Source of the DNA: Halorientalis pallida
GTDB lineage: Archaea > Halobacteriota > Halobacteria > Halobacteriales > Haloarculaceae
Assembly: GCF_004118325.1 (NCBI RefSeq)
Contig: NZ_RDFA01000001.1
Location: 185,382 to 249,381, forward strand
Length of the DNA stretch: 64,000 nucleotides
Reading direction: 5' to 3'
Shown piece by piece: positions 1 through 8,173 of this stretch. The notes under the pieces were generated by a model. The model was not told the origin of the DNA. It worked only from the letters and a program-made list of their open reading frames with translations, and searched no databases. A program made the position numbers and the translations under genes. Each line of letters opens with the position of its first letter. The stretch's first letter is position 1.

Positions 1-435
1 CACGTCGCCGAGGACGAACCGGTCGGGATCGAGACCCGCGATCACCTCGATAGCCTCCCGTTTCTCGTCGTCGCTGAGGTGGTGCATCGCGAAGTTCGTC
101 GTCACCACGTCGACCGGGTCGTCGACGTTCGGCTCGCGGAACCGCCCCGTCCCGAAGGTGGCGTTCTCGATGCCACGCTCGGCAGCTTTCCCGCGGGCCC
201 GGTCGAGCATCCCGTCGCTGATATCTCGACCGATCACCCGCCCCGCGTCGGGCGCGATCTGGAGGGCGATGGCGCCGGTCCCGGTCCCCAGGTCCAGCAC
301 GGTGTCGTCGGCCTCGGGCGCGGCGTGTTCGACGACCAGGCCGGCACAGGCGCGGTACTCGGGGGTCTCGTCGTCGTCGTACCCCTCGGCCTTCTCGTCG
401 AAGCGAGCGGCGTGTTCTTCGAGACTCTTCTTCAT
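1..435 (-). CDS. Class I SAM-dependent methyltransferase, C-terminus beyond window
   Basis: The reading frame starts at the ATG at 435 (MKKSLEEHAARFDEKA) and runs off the left edge, so about 145 residues are visible. The SAM-binding glycine loop LDLGTGTGAIA lies at about residues 46-56, followed by a second-strand acidic region and a post-motif segment FAMHHLSDDEK typical of the Methyltransf_11/25 fold. The substrate cannot be told from this part. It is transcribed divergently from the cobalamin genes with about 110 bp between them. The fold is clear; the specific role is unknown. Confidence 0.85.
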   Translation of the reverse strand, partial: MKKSLEEHAARFDEKAEGYDDDETPEYRACAGLVVEHAAPEADDTVLDLGTGTGAIALQIAPDAGRVIGRDISDGMLDRARGKAAERGIENATFGTGRFREPNVDDPVDVVTTNFAMHHLSDDEKREAIEVIAGLDPDRFVLGDV

Positions 436-516
436 ACTCGCGCCAGGGCGGGCCCGCCAAAAAGTCTGCTGACGGCGGCCCGCCACCGAACTGGTCCCGC
501 CACACCGACCGAACGA

Positions 517-524
517 GTTAAAAC
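517..524 (+). promoter_or_regulatory. TATA box upstream of the cobT region
   Basis: The AT-rich box GTTAAAAC is centred about 27 bp before an ATG at 548, the normal archaeal spacing for a leaderless start. The annotated cobT start (GTG 571) lies about 23 nt further downstream, so the transcript probably begins with a short upstream reading frame. Confidence 0.5.
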
Positions 525-547
525 TGAGTTGTGGTAATCACACTGGC

Positions 548-580
548 ATGGAACTTCGGGTGCGTCGACCGTGCGACTGA
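548..580 (+). CDS. Possible 10-residue leaderless upstream ORF of cobT
   Basis: An ATG at 548 opens a 10-codon frame ([10 protein letters not shown]) ending in TGA at 578-580. It sits at the expected transcription start given the TATA box at 517-524. Its stop overlaps by one base an in-frame ATG of cobT at 580 (TGATG). It could be a leader peptide controlling cobT by re-initiation, or a chance frame. No homology argument is possible at this length. Confidence 0.3.
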   Translation: MELRVRRPCD

Positions 581-1584
581 TGCTCGTCGCGGGCACGACG
601 CGGACGGCGGAGATCGAGGGAATCAGTGCGGCCGGCGCGGATTCGGACCTGCTGGTCCACACGCCGAGCGCGGACGCGGAGATTCTCACGTACGGTGAAC
701 CGATCCGCGCGCCGGTCGTCCCGGTGAGTCCGAGCGGCTGTCCGACACCGGCGGTCGTCACTCGCGCCGTCAGGGAACTGATCGGGTTGGACGTGACCGT
801 CGTCGACGGCGGGCTCGCAGAGCCGACTGGCGCGCCGACCGTGACCGTCGGCGCTCGTCCCGGCGACGACGTTCGGGAGCAGGACCCGGTCTCGACCGCA
901 CCGGGCGTCCTCGCGGCGGCCCGAGAGTTCGGCCGCGCGGTCCCCGACGACGAGGTGTACCTGGCCGAGACGATTCCCGGCGGGACGACGACGGCGTTCG
1001 GCGTCCTCCGCGCGCTCGGTGAGACGCCCACCGTCTCGTCCTCGCTCCCCGAGAACCCGCTGGAGCTCAAGCAGGAGGTCGTTCGCGACGGACTGACGGC
1101 GAGTTCGCTCGAACCTGGCGACGCGGCGGGCGATCCCGCCGACGCGCTCCGACGCATGGGCGACCCGGTGCTGGCGACGATCACCGGCCTGCTCGTGGGG
1201 CTGGTCGAGGGCGATACCGCGGTGACACTGGCTGGCGGGACCCAGCTACTGGCCGCCGCGGCACTCGCCCGTCACGCCGGCGTCGAGACCACCCTCCGCC
1301 TGGCGACCACCTCGTTCGTCGCCGGCGACGAGAGCGTCGACCTGGAGACGGCCGCCCGTGCCCTGAACGTCGACCTGACCGTCACCGACCCCGGGTTCGA
1401 GAACCGGGATCATCCGGCGATGGACGCCTACGTCGCCGGCGAGGCGAAAGAGGGGGTCGGTATGGGCGGTGCGCTGGCGCTGGCCGACGCCGCCGGCGTC
1501 CCGATGGAAGACGTTCGGGAGCGAATCGTCACCGTCTACGACCGTCTGCTCGACGGCCGGGACCCGGCCGAGCCCCAGCCATGA
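571..1584 (+). CDS. cobT: CobT-like nicotinate-nucleotide phosphoribosyltransferase family protein
   Basis: This 337-residue protein matches the archaeal CobT/UPF0284 family, related to the enzyme that activates the lower-ligand base during cobalamin synthesis. Recognisable segments are the N-terminal [18 protein letters not shown], the glycine-rich [14 protein letters not shown] near residue 131, and a C-terminal [13 protein letters not shown]. The GTG start at 571 gives the MRLMLVAG N-terminus usual in haloarchaea; ATG 580 is an alternative. Its stop overlaps the start of cbiA (ATGA), so the two are co-translated, which supports a corrinoid role. The exact reaction in archaea is less certain than in bacteria because the family is divergent. 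Confidence 0.85.
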   Translation: MRLMLVAGTTRTAEIEGISAAGADSDLLVHTPSADAEILTYGEPIRAPVVPVSPSGCPTPAVVTRAVRELIGLDVTVVDGGLAEPTGAPTVTVGARPGDDVREQDPVSTAPGVLAAAREFGRAVPDDEVYLAETIPGGTTTAFGVLRALGETPTVSSSLPENPLELKQEVVRDGLTASSLEPGDAAGDPADALRRMGDPVLATITGLLVGLVEGDTAVTLAGGTQLLAAAALARHAGVETTLRLATTSFVAGDESVDLETAARALNVDLTVTDPGFENRDHPAMDAYVAGEAKEGVGMGGALALADAAGVPMEDVRERIVTVYDRLLDGRDPAEPQP

Positions 1585-2885
1585 GAGGGCTCGTCCTCGG
1601 CGGTACGAGTTCCGGCGTCGGCAAGACCGTCGCCACGCTTGCGCTCCTCCGGGCCGTAGAGAACACCGGTCACGCGGTCCAGCCCGCCAAGGCCGGCCCG
1701 GACTTCATCGACCCGAGTCACCACGCCGTCGTCGCGGACCAGCCGTCCCGGACGCTCGACGCCTGGCTCGAAGGGACCGACGGCCTCCGGCGGAACTACC
1801 ATCGCGGCGACGGCGACCTCTGTGTCGTCGAGGGCGTCATGGGGCTGTACGACGGCGACGGCTCCAGCACCGCGATGGTCGCCGAGGCACTGGACCTGCC
1901 CGTCGTCCTCGTCGTCGACGCCAAAGCAGGGATGGAGAGCGTCGCCGCCACGGCGCTCGGTTTCCGTGAGTACGCTGCCCGCGCGAACCGCGACATCGAC
2001 GTAGCCGGCGTGATCGCCCAGCGCGCCCACGGCGGCCGTCACGCCGACGGTATCCGCGAGGCCCTGCCCGACGAACTCACCTACTTCGGGCGGATTCCAC
2101 CGACACCCGACCTGGAGATTCCGGACCGTCACCTGGGCCTGGAGATGGGCGACGAGTCGCCCGTCGACGACGACGCGCTCGCGGCCGCCGCCGAACACCT
2201 GCGCGTCGCGGAACTGCTCGACGTGGCGCGGGAACCGCCCGAACCCGATTCCGAAGGTGGCGCTCCCGCCGACCCGACCGACGCCAGGATCGCCGTCGCC
2301 GACGACGCCGCCTTCTGCTTTCGCTACCCGGCGACGCTCGAACGACTACGGGACCGGGCCGAGGTGGTGACGTTCGCGCCGACAGCGGGCGACGACCTGC
2401 CCGACTGCGACGGCGTCTACCTCCCCGGCGGCTACCCGGAACTCCACGTGGACGCACTGGCCGACGGGCCGGCGCTCGCGACCATCGGCGAGCGTGCCAG
2501 CGAAGGGATGCCCGTCCTCGGAGAGTGTGGCGGGCTCATGACACTCGCGGAATCGCTGACGACGGCCGACGGCGAGAGTGGCGAGATGGCCGGTGTCCTC
2601 CCCGCCGACATCGAGATGCGGGACCGCTACCAGGCGCTGGATCACGTCGAGATGCGGGCCACAGCGGGCACGCTCACCGCCGATCCGGGTGAGTGCCTTC
2701 GAGGGCACGAGTTCCACTACAGCGAGGCGTCGGTCGGGCGGGACGCCCGCTTCGCCTTCGAGATGGAGCGTGGCGACGGCATCGACGGCGAGCGCGACGG
2801 ACTGACGGAGTACCGGACGCTGGGCACCTACACCCACGTCCACGCCGAGAGCGGCGCGTTCGACCGGTTCCTGGATCGGGTCTGA
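1581..2885 (+). CDS. cbiA: Cobyrinate a,c-diamide synthase
   Basis: This 434-residue protein has an N-terminal dethiobiotin-synthetase-like P-loop domain ([17 protein letters not shown] at residues 5-21) and a C-terminal class I glutamine amidotransferase domain. The amidotransferase nucleophile Cys is in VLGECGGLM near residue 318, preceded by LPGGYPEL, and a distal EFHYSE motif carries a likely catalytic His. It amidates the a and c side chains of cobyrinate using glutamine and ATP. It overlaps cobT by 4 nt. Length and domain order are normal for CbiA/CobB. Confidence 0.93.
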   Translation: MRGLVLGGTSSGVGKTVATLALLRAVENTGHAVQPAKAGPDFIDPSHHAVVADQPSRTLDAWLEGTDGLRRNYHRGDGDLCVVEGVMGLYDGDGSSTAMVAEALDLPVVLVVDAKAGMESVAATALGFREYAARANRDIDVAGVIAQRAHGGRHADGIREALPDELTYFGRIPPTPDLEIPDRHLGLEMGDESPVDDDALAAAAEHLRVAELLDVAREPPEPDSEGGAPADPTDARIAVADDAAFCFRYPATLERLRDRAEVVTFAPTAGDDLPDCDGVYLPGGYPELHVDALADGPALATIGERASEGMPVLGECGGLMTLAESLTTADGESGEMAGVLPADIEMRDRYQALDHVEMRATAGTLTADPGECLRGHEFHYSEASVGRDARFAFEMERGDGIDGERDGLTEYRTLGTYTHVHAESGAFDRFLDRV

Positions 2886-2909
2886 CTCGGCAGCTGTCTG
2901 ATCCGTACG

Positions 2910-2916
2910 CTTAACC
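2910..2916 (+). promoter_or_regulatory. TATA box upstream of the SDR gene
   Basis: CTTAACC is centred 28 bp before a GTG at 2941, which begins a short frame overlapping the SDR start codon, and about 69 bp before the SDR ATG itself. Confidence 0.4.
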
Positions 2917-2940
2917 GAGATCGATCCGGGACCTGAACTC

Positions 2941-2985
2941 GTGAGCGATCGTATTCGCCGCGGACGGTCGGGGGGACAGCGATGA
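2941..2985 (+). CDS. Possible 14-residue leaderless upstream ORF of the SDR gene
   Basis: GTG at 2941 opens a 14-codon frame rich in Arg and Gly that ends in TGA at 2983-2985, overlapping the SDR ATG as ATGA. The TATA box at 2910-2916 is placed for a leaderless start at this GTG. This may be translational coupling or chance. Confidence 0.28.
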   Translation: MSDRIRRGRSGGQR

Positions 2986-3782
2986 CGGTACTGGATCAGT
3001 TCCGGGTCGACGGTGAGGTCGCACTCGTCACGGGCGGTGCCAGCGGGATCGGTGCGGGCTACGCCGAGGCGATGGCCGAAGGCGGTGCCGACGTGGCCAT
3101 CGCCGACGTCGACGCGTCGGGGCTGGCCGACACCGCCGACCACCTCCGGGCCGAGACGGACGCGACGGTTCTGCCCATCGAGGCCGACGTGACCGACGAG
3201 GACGACGCAGAGCGGATGGTCGAGCGGACCGTCGACGATCTCGGCGGCCTCGACGTCTGTTTCGCCAACGCCGGCATCTCCGGCCTGGGCAACAAGATCA
3301 CGAACGTCTCGCTGTCGGACTGGCGGGAGATCAACGGCGTGAACCTCGACGGCGTCTTCCTGACGACGAGGGAAGCAGGGTCGATCATGGAGGAACAGGG
3401 CCACGGCCGACTGATCGTCACCGCCTCGATGCTCAGTTTCGTCGCCGAACCCGCCATCGGCATCGGCCCCTACGTGGCCTCGAAGGGCGGGGCGAAACAA
3501 CTCACGAAGCAACTGGCCGCGGAACTCGCCCCGGACGTGCGGGTCAACGCCGTCTGTCCGGGCTACGTCCGGACCAGCATCGGCCACGGCCTGCTGACCG
3601 AGACGGCCGCCGAGTCCCCGGCCGTCGAGGACCTCCACGACGAAATCGAGGGGCGGACGCCGCTCGGGCGGTTCGCCGAACCGTCGGAACTCAAAGGGAT
3701 CGCGCTCTATCTCGCCTCGGAGGCGTCCTCGTACTGCACGGGATCGACGTTCGTCGTCGACGGCGGCTGGACCGCGATCTGA
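2982..3782 (+). CDS. Short-chain dehydrogenase/reductase (SDR)
   Basis: A classical SDR of 266 residues. It has the cofactor motif TGGASGIGAGYAE at about 17-29, an Asp after the second strand (ADVDAS) suggesting NAD(H) preference, the NAG motif (FANAGIS), catalytic Ser in TASMLS, and Tyr-Lys in YVASK near 165. The C-terminal PLGRFAEPSELKGIALYLASEASSY segment is typical. It oxidises or reduces an alcohol/carbonyl substrate; the substrate is not recognisable. It stands alone, convergent with the hydrolase on the minus strand. Confidence 0.9.
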   Translation: MTVLDQFRVDGEVALVTGGASGIGAGYAEAMAEGGADVAIADVDASGLADTADHLRAETDATVLPIEADVTDEDDAERMVERTVDDLGGLDVCFANAGISGLGNKITNVSLSDWREINGVNLDGVFLTTREAGSIMEEQGHGRLIVTASMLSFVAEPAIGIGPYVASKGGAKQLTKQLAAELAPDVRVNAVCPGYVRTSIGHGLLTETAAESPAVEDLHDEIEGRTPLGRFAEPSELKGIALYLASEASSYCTGSTFVVDGGWTAI

Positions 3783-3798
3783 GAGGCGAGCGTCGCCG

Positions 3799-4623
3799 TC
3801 AGTACACGTCCTCGAGGAACTCGCGGATCGCGGCGTTGGCGGCCTCGGGGTTCTCGGTGTTCGAGGAGTGGCCGGCCTCGGGGATGAGTTCCATCCGTGC
3901 GTCGGGCAGCTGGTCGACCATCGGTTCGGCGCGTTCGGGTTCGATGGACACGTCTTCGGCACCGTGGGTGATCAGGACAGGCACGTCGACCTCGTCCAGT
4001 CGGTCCTCGACGCCGGGGCGGTGGAGCCAGGAGTTCACCTCGTCGTGGACGGCCTCGCCGGGGTAGGTCAGCCAGCGGTCCTTCCAGTGTTCGACCAGAT
4101 CGGTCCGCTCCTCGATGGCGGTCTGACCGAACAGCATGTGTGAGACGGCTTCGGCCATCGGGTCGGGGACGTCGCCCTCCGCTTTCGCCGTCTCGACCAT
4201 GTCGCCGTACTGCTCCTGTTCGGCCTCGTCGTGGGGGGTCGCCATGCTGTCGATCAGGACGATTCCCTCGAGCATATCGGGATACTTCAGCGCGAAGCGC
4301 AGGGCCATGAACCCGCCCATCGACATCCCCGCGAGGACGCAGGAGTCGACGTCCTTGGCGTCCATGAGCACACGACAGTCCTCGACGAGATCGTCGAGAT
4401 CGTAGGGCCCCTGGAACCGGTCGGTCCGGGCCCGGAGGTTGTAGGCGATGGTCCGGTAGTCGTCGGAGAGGGCCGCCAGTTGCGGTTCGAACATCGTCCA
4501 GTCCATCAGGGTACCGTGGGCGAACACGACGGGCGGGCCCGACCCGCGTTCCTCGGAGACGGTCTCCGTGCGGTGTCGGTACAGCTGTGTCGCCGGGTCT
4601 GGATCCTCGGGCAGGTCTGACAT
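3799..4623 (-). CDS. Alpha/beta hydrolase
   Basis: The protein starts at ATG 4623 (MSDLPEDPDPATQLYRHR); an upstream in-frame ATG at 4692 adds 23 unlikely residues. The 274-residue chain has the oxyanion HG motif (FAHGTLMD), a nucleophile elbow GMSMGG near residue 97, an acid in VLITHGAED, and the catalytic His in EAGHSSNTENPE near the C-terminus. This is the usual alpha/beta hydrolase fold, close to carboxylesterases or enol-lactone hydrolases. It diverges from dacZ and converges on the SDR gene. Substrate unknown. Confidence 0.88.
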   Translation of the reverse strand: MSDLPEDPDPATQLYRHRTETVSEERGSGPPVVFAHGTLMDWTMFEPQLAALSDDYRTIAYNLRARTDRFQGPYDLDDLVEDCRVLMDAKDVDSCVLAGMSMGGFMALRFALKYPDMLEGIVLIDSMATPHDEAEQEQYGDMVETAKAEGDVPDPMAEAVSHMLFGQTAIEERTDLVEHWKDRWLTYPGEAVHDEVNSWLHRPGVEDRLDEVDVPVLITHGAEDVSIEPERAEPMVDQLPDARMELIPEAGHSSNTENPEAANAAIREFLEDVY

Positions 4624-4744
4624 GCCACGGTCCACGGAGGCCGGGGTGATAAGCGCTGTCTCCGAGCAGTGGGGGTTCTGGGTCGGGTTCACGGCCGTAC
4701 CGGCGAGTCAGACGGGCGCAGGACGGGCGCACGACGAGGCCACA

Positions 4745-4754
4745 AAACTTAATC
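4745..4754 (+). promoter_or_regulatory. Promoter of dacZ-mscS
   Basis: AAACTTAATC is centred 28 bp before the dacZ ATG at 4778, so the dacZ transcript is predicted to be leaderless. Confidence 0.6.
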
Positions 4755-4777
4755 GGGTAAGGTTGGTCGGTACAGCA

Positions 4778-5590
4778 ATGAGCGACTTGCGTGAGCTACT
4801 CGGGAGTCTCGTGTCCGAAGTGGACGCAATCTTCCTGTTTTCTCCGAGTGCTTCGTTCTACGAGTCTTTCGAGGAGGTGGACGACACGCTGGTCGTCGTC
4901 GTCGCACCGGAAAACTCGGTCGGGGCCGACGAGTACGTCGAACTCCCGCTAGAGTTCAACGACGTGGCCAGTCGCGTCCGGTTCGGGGTCGAGGGGGCGA
5001 TGGGTCAGGAACTCGTCGCCGACGGGGACGAGATCGCCTGCGCCGTCAAGACCTTCGACGAGGACATCGACACGGTGATGCGGGTCAAGGCCAGCAACTT
5101 CTCGCCCTCCGGCGTCTACGGCCTGTTCGTCAACTCGCGGGCCGAACCCGCCGTCATCCGGGACGTGCTCGAGGTCGCCGTCGAACTCGGCAAGAAAGGA
5201 CAGAAAGGTAAGCCCGTCGGCGCGCTGTTCGTCGTCGGCGACGCCGGCAAAGTGATGAACAAGTCCCGACCGCTCTCCTACAACCCCTTCGAGAAGTCAC
5301 ACGTCCACGTCGGGGACCCCATCGTGAACGTGATGCTCAAGGAATTCTCCCGGCTGGACGGCGCGTTCGTCATCTCCGACTCCGGAAAGATCGTCTCGGC
5401 CTACCGCTACCTGGAGCCGTCCGCGGAGGGCGTCGACATCCCCAAAGGTCTGGGGGCGCGCCACATGGCGGCCGGGGCGATCACGCGGGACACCAACGCC
5501 GTCGCCATCGTCCTCAGTGAGAGCGACGGCCTCGTTCGAGCGTTCAAAGGCGGTGAGATAATACTCGAGCTCGATCCGGAGGAGTACTGA
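4778..5590 (+). CDS. dacZ: Diadenylate cyclase DacZ
   Basis: This 270-residue protein is the archaeal DacZ type. It makes cyclic di-AMP from two ATP. The N-terminal half is a family-specific domain; the C-terminal DisA_N (DAC) domain carries DGA (RLDGAFVISDSG) and the RHMAA form of the RHR motif (GARHMAAGAITRDTNAVAIVLSESDG). The chosen ATG at 4778 sits 28 bp after a TATA box, whereas the longer open frame from 4568 lies antisense to the hydrolase. The stop overlaps the ATG of the downstream MscS gene by one base, an operon arrangement consistent with c-di-AMP acting in osmotic balance. Confidence 0.93.
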   Translation: MSDLRELLGSLVSEVDAIFLFSPSASFYESFEEVDDTLVVVVAPENSVGADEYVELPLEFNDVASRVRFGVEGAMGQELVADGDEIACAVKTFDEDIDTVMRVKASNFSPSGVYGLFVNSRAEPAVIRDVLEVAVELGKKGQKGKPVGALFVVGDAGKVMNKSRPLSYNPFEKSHVHVGDPIVNVMLKEFSRLDGAFVISDSGKIVSAYRYLEPSAEGVDIPKGLGARHMAAGAITRDTNAVAIVLSESDGLVRAFKGGEIILELDPEEY

Positions 5591-6369
5591 TGAGCTTGCA
5601 CGAGGCGGCCCTGCGGTACCTGACGAGTTCACCTTTTCTCGCTGCGAGCGCGATCTTCGTCGTCGGGCTGCTCTCCGGATACCTGCTGGGCCGGTTCATC
5701 AAACGCGCCCTGCGTGCCATCGGCCTGCCGGGCGTGGTCGAGGGGACGGCCTTCGAGCGAAGCGCGCGGGGACTGGGCACCTCGACCGTCGGCCTGCTCT
5801 CGCAACTCGTGGCCTTCTCCGTGTATCTGGGGACGACCATCGCCGCACTGGACGTGGCTGGCGTCCTGGCGATGGCAGCCGTCCTGCCGTTCTTCGCCGC
5901 GTTCCTCCCGCAGGTGTTCATCGCCGTGCTCGCGGTCATCGCGGGTCTGGTCGTCGGTGACAAGGCGGCCCTGCTGGTCAGCGAACACCTGCGCGGCATC
6001 AAACTCCCCGAAGCTGGCCTGATTCCGACGCTGGTCAAGTACAGCATCTTCTACATCGCGGGCCTGATCGCGCTGAACCAACTGGGCGTCGCGACCCGCG
6101 CGCTCTTGATCCTGCTTGCAGCCTACGTCTTCGGGATCATCTTCCTCGGCGGCCTGGCCTTCCGTGATCTCCTGTCGGCCGGCGCGGCCGGCGTCTACCT
6201 CCTCCTCAACGAACCCTACGCCATCGGCGACGAGATCCGCGTCGGCGACCGCACCGGGATCGTCCAGGAGGTCGACCTGTTCGTCACTCACGTCGAGAAC
6301 GAGGGCACCGAGTACATCATCCCGAACCAGCAGATCCTGCGCGAAGGGATCGTCCGGGTCCGGGACTAG
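5590..6369 (+). CDS. MscS-family small-conductance mechanosensitive channel
   Basis: A 259-residue membrane protein with about five hydrophobic helices, followed by an MscS beta-domain: FLGGLAFRDLLSAGAAGVYLLLNEPYAIGDEIRVGDRTGIVQEVD at residues about 178-223 and an end at YIIPNQQIL. It lacks the long cytoplasmic C-terminal domain of E. coli MscS, so it is a short form. It should release solutes or ions on membrane tension. It overlaps dacZ by one base and is presumably regulated with it. Its TAG stop shares CTAG with the convergent acyltransferase stop. Confidence 0.9.
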   Translation: MSLHEAALRYLTSSPFLAASAIFVVGLLSGYLLGRFIKRALRAIGLPGVVEGTAFERSARGLGTSTVGLLSQLVAFSVYLGTTIAALDVAGVLAMAAVLPFFAAFLPQVFIAVLAVIAGLVVGDKAALLVSEHLRGIKLPEAGLIPTLVKYSIFYIAGLIALNQLGVATRALLILLAAYVFGIIFLGGLAFRDLLSAGAAGVYLLLNEPYAIGDEIRVGDRTGIVQEVDLFVTHVENEGTEYIIPNQQILREGIVRVRD

Positions 6370-6938
6370 ACTTCCTCGGCCGGCACGCCCGCAACCGTCG
6401 TGTCCGGCGGCACGTCCTCGGTCACCAGCGAGTTCGCCGCCACCTGCGCGCCGGCACCGACCTCGACGCCGGGGAGGACGATGGCTCCCGCGCCGATCAT
6501 CGCCCGCTCGCCGACGACGACTTCGCCGGTGCGGTACTCCTCCTGCAGGAACTCGTGACAGAGCAGTGTCGCGTCGTAGCCGACGATGGCGTGGTCCTCG
6601 ACGGTGATCAGTTCCGGCCAGAACACGTCCGGCGTCGCTTCCAGGCCCCACGAGACCCCCTCGCCGACGGTGACGCCGATCCGGCGCAAGAGCCAGCTCT
6701 TGAGCCGCAAACTCGGCGCGATCCGTGCGAGGACGATCGCGACGTAGTTGAGACAGACCCGAAAGAAACTGCGCGCCTCTAGCCAGTGCTGGAGGGAGTT
6801 CTTCGGCCCCCGTGTCGCGTGGACGCGCGTCGCGGCGTGGCGTTCGGGCCGCGCCGACTCGCCGTCGGCGTCACGCCCGTCGCCCGCGTCGGCCCCCGAC
6901 CCTGCTGCCCCAGTCCCGTCGTCTGGATCGTCGGTCAC
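6366..6938 (-). CDS. Hexapeptide-repeat acyltransferase (maltose O-acetyltransferase-like)
   Basis: Left-handed beta-helix repeats run from about VTVGEGVSWGLEA to the end: VVVGERAMIGAGAIVLPGVEV, GAGAQVAANSLVTEDVPPDTTVAGVPA. The catalytic-type His is in LCHEFLQEE. It would transfer acetyl or another acyl group from CoA to a sugar or related acceptor. I chose GTG 6938 (about 190 residues, acidic N-terminus VTDDPDDGTG); a start at 7037 would add 33 non-acidic residues across the divergent promoter. The start is uncertain. Convergent with mscS through a shared CTAG. Confidence 0.82.
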   Translation of the reverse strand: MTDDPDDGTGAAGSGADAGDGRDADGESARPERHAATRVHATRGPKNSLQHWLEARSFFRVCLNYVAIVLARIAPSLRLKSWLLRRIGVTVGEGVSWGLEATPDVFWPELITVEDHAIVGYDATLLCHEFLQEEYRTGEVVVGERAMIGAGAIVLPGVEVGAGAQVAANSLVTEDVPPDTTVAGVPAEEV

Positions 6939-7015
6939 GACCCAGTTTTTCGGTGGCGACCGATATGAATGGTGCCCATCGTCCGCTCGTAGTCGGCCCC
7001 TATTCTGAGTATCGA

Positions 7016-7026
7016 CTGTATAGTAA
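7016..7026 (+). promoter_or_regulatory. Likely promoter of the GNAT gene
   Basis: CTGTATAGTAA is centred about 34 bp before the GNAT ATG at 7055 in the short gap between the two divergent acyltransferase genes. Confidence 0.4.
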
Positions 7027-7054
7027 CCCGTCGTCACCGCGTGGCCACCGAGCG

Positions 7055-8173
7055 ATGGAGCCGACTACGACCACACCCGGCGAGGGCGAGTACGCGATTC
7101 GTCCGTTCGCCGCCGGCGACGGGGAGCGGTTCCGCGACCTCTACCAGACGGTCTGGGGCCACGAGCGCTCCGCCGAGTGGTTCGACTGGCGCTTCCGGCA
7201 GAACCCCGCCGCCGACGGCGTCCGCATGACGCTCGCCGAACGTGGGAGGACCGTCGTCGGCGCCGAAGCGGCCGTCCCCTACCGACTCGGCGTCGGCGGC
7301 GAGACGGTCCGGGCGCTCCAGCCCGTCGACTGGATCGTCCACCCCGACCACCGCGGGTCGGGCCTGGCCACGCGGATGACCGAAGCTCGCATCGCCCGCG
7401 ACGGGGACGCCGAACTATACTTCAACTTCCCGACGCCGGCGCTGCGCCCGCTCCTGGAGAAGTTCGGCTGGCGGACCGTCGCCCGACCCACCACGTACTA
7501 CCGCGTGCAAGATCCGGCAGCGATCGCTGCTCGACGGGGCGACGGCCGTGCGGCGAGACTCGCCGGTCGTCTCTGCGCCCCGCTGGTCACTGGCTATCTG
7601 GACTATCGCGACCGGCACGTCACGCCTCCGGACGACATCGCCGTCGAACGACTCGACGGCGTCCCCACGGCCACGCTCGCCGCCCTCTACCAGCAGGCGG
7701 TCCCCGAACGTATCCACGTCCGCCGGACCGAAGCCTTTCTCGACTGGCGATTCTCGAACCCGAACTGGAACTGCCGGACATACCTCGCCCGCCGAGACGG
7801 CCGACTGGTCGGGAGCCTCGTCACCTGCACTGATACGATCACCGGGATGACGACTACACGCCTCGCCGACGCGCTCCCGCTGGTCGGCGGGTCCGACGAT
7901 GCCTTCGCCGCGCTCGTCTCGGCCGTCGTCACCGACACACCGGCCGCGGCGGTCCTGACGGCGACGGCCGACCCCATTCCCGACGCGGTGCTGTCCAGTT
8001 GCGGGTTCGTCGCCGACGACACCGTCACGCTGTCGCGGCTGGTCTCGCGGACGACCCACGTCGCCAGGCCGGTGCCATCGACGGAATCGGAGGAGGACTG
8101 GCGTCTCGGCGGGACGGCGATCGACGACGGTGAAAACTGGTTGCTCTCGCTGTCCGATCAGGACATCGCCTAG
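7055..8173 (+). CDS. GNAT-family N-acetyltransferase
   Basis: A 372-residue protein starting MEPTTTTPGEGEYAIRPF. The N-terminal GNAT domain has the acetyl-CoA motif VHPDHRGSGLATRMTEA near residues 93-109 (Q/RxxGxG/A-like). It is followed by FNFPTPALRPLLEKFGWR and a second, GNAT-like C-terminal half. The repeated element WFDWRF/FLDWRFSNP suggests a double GNAT arrangement like FemAB/Eis-type proteins. Acceptor unknown. Convergent with purD; the two stops share CTAG at 8170-8173. Confidence 0.83.
   Translation: MEPTTTTPGEGEYAIRPFAAGDGERFRDLYQTVWGHERSAEWFDWRFRQNPAADGVRMTLAERGRTVVGAEAAVPYRLGVGGETVRALQPVDWIVHPDHRGSGLATRMTEARIARDGDAELYFNFPTPALRPLLEKFGWRTVARPTTYYRVQDPAAIAARRGDGRAARLAGRLCAPLVTGYLDYRDRHVTPPDDIAVERLDGVPTATLAALYQQAVPERIHVRRTEAFLDWRFSNPNWNCRTYLARRDGRLVGSLVTCTDTITGMTTTRLADALPLVGGSDDAFAALVSAVVTDTPAAAVLTATADPIPDAVLSSCGFVADDTVTLSRLVSRTTHVARPVPSTESEEDWRLGGTAIDDGENWLLSLSDQDIA

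Noticed and set aside
79..537. 152-residue frame on the plus strand over the methyltransferase
   Set aside because: It is antisense to the intact methyltransferase with a clear SAM motif; composition (Gly/Val/Arg/Pro) is that of a GC-rich shadow.
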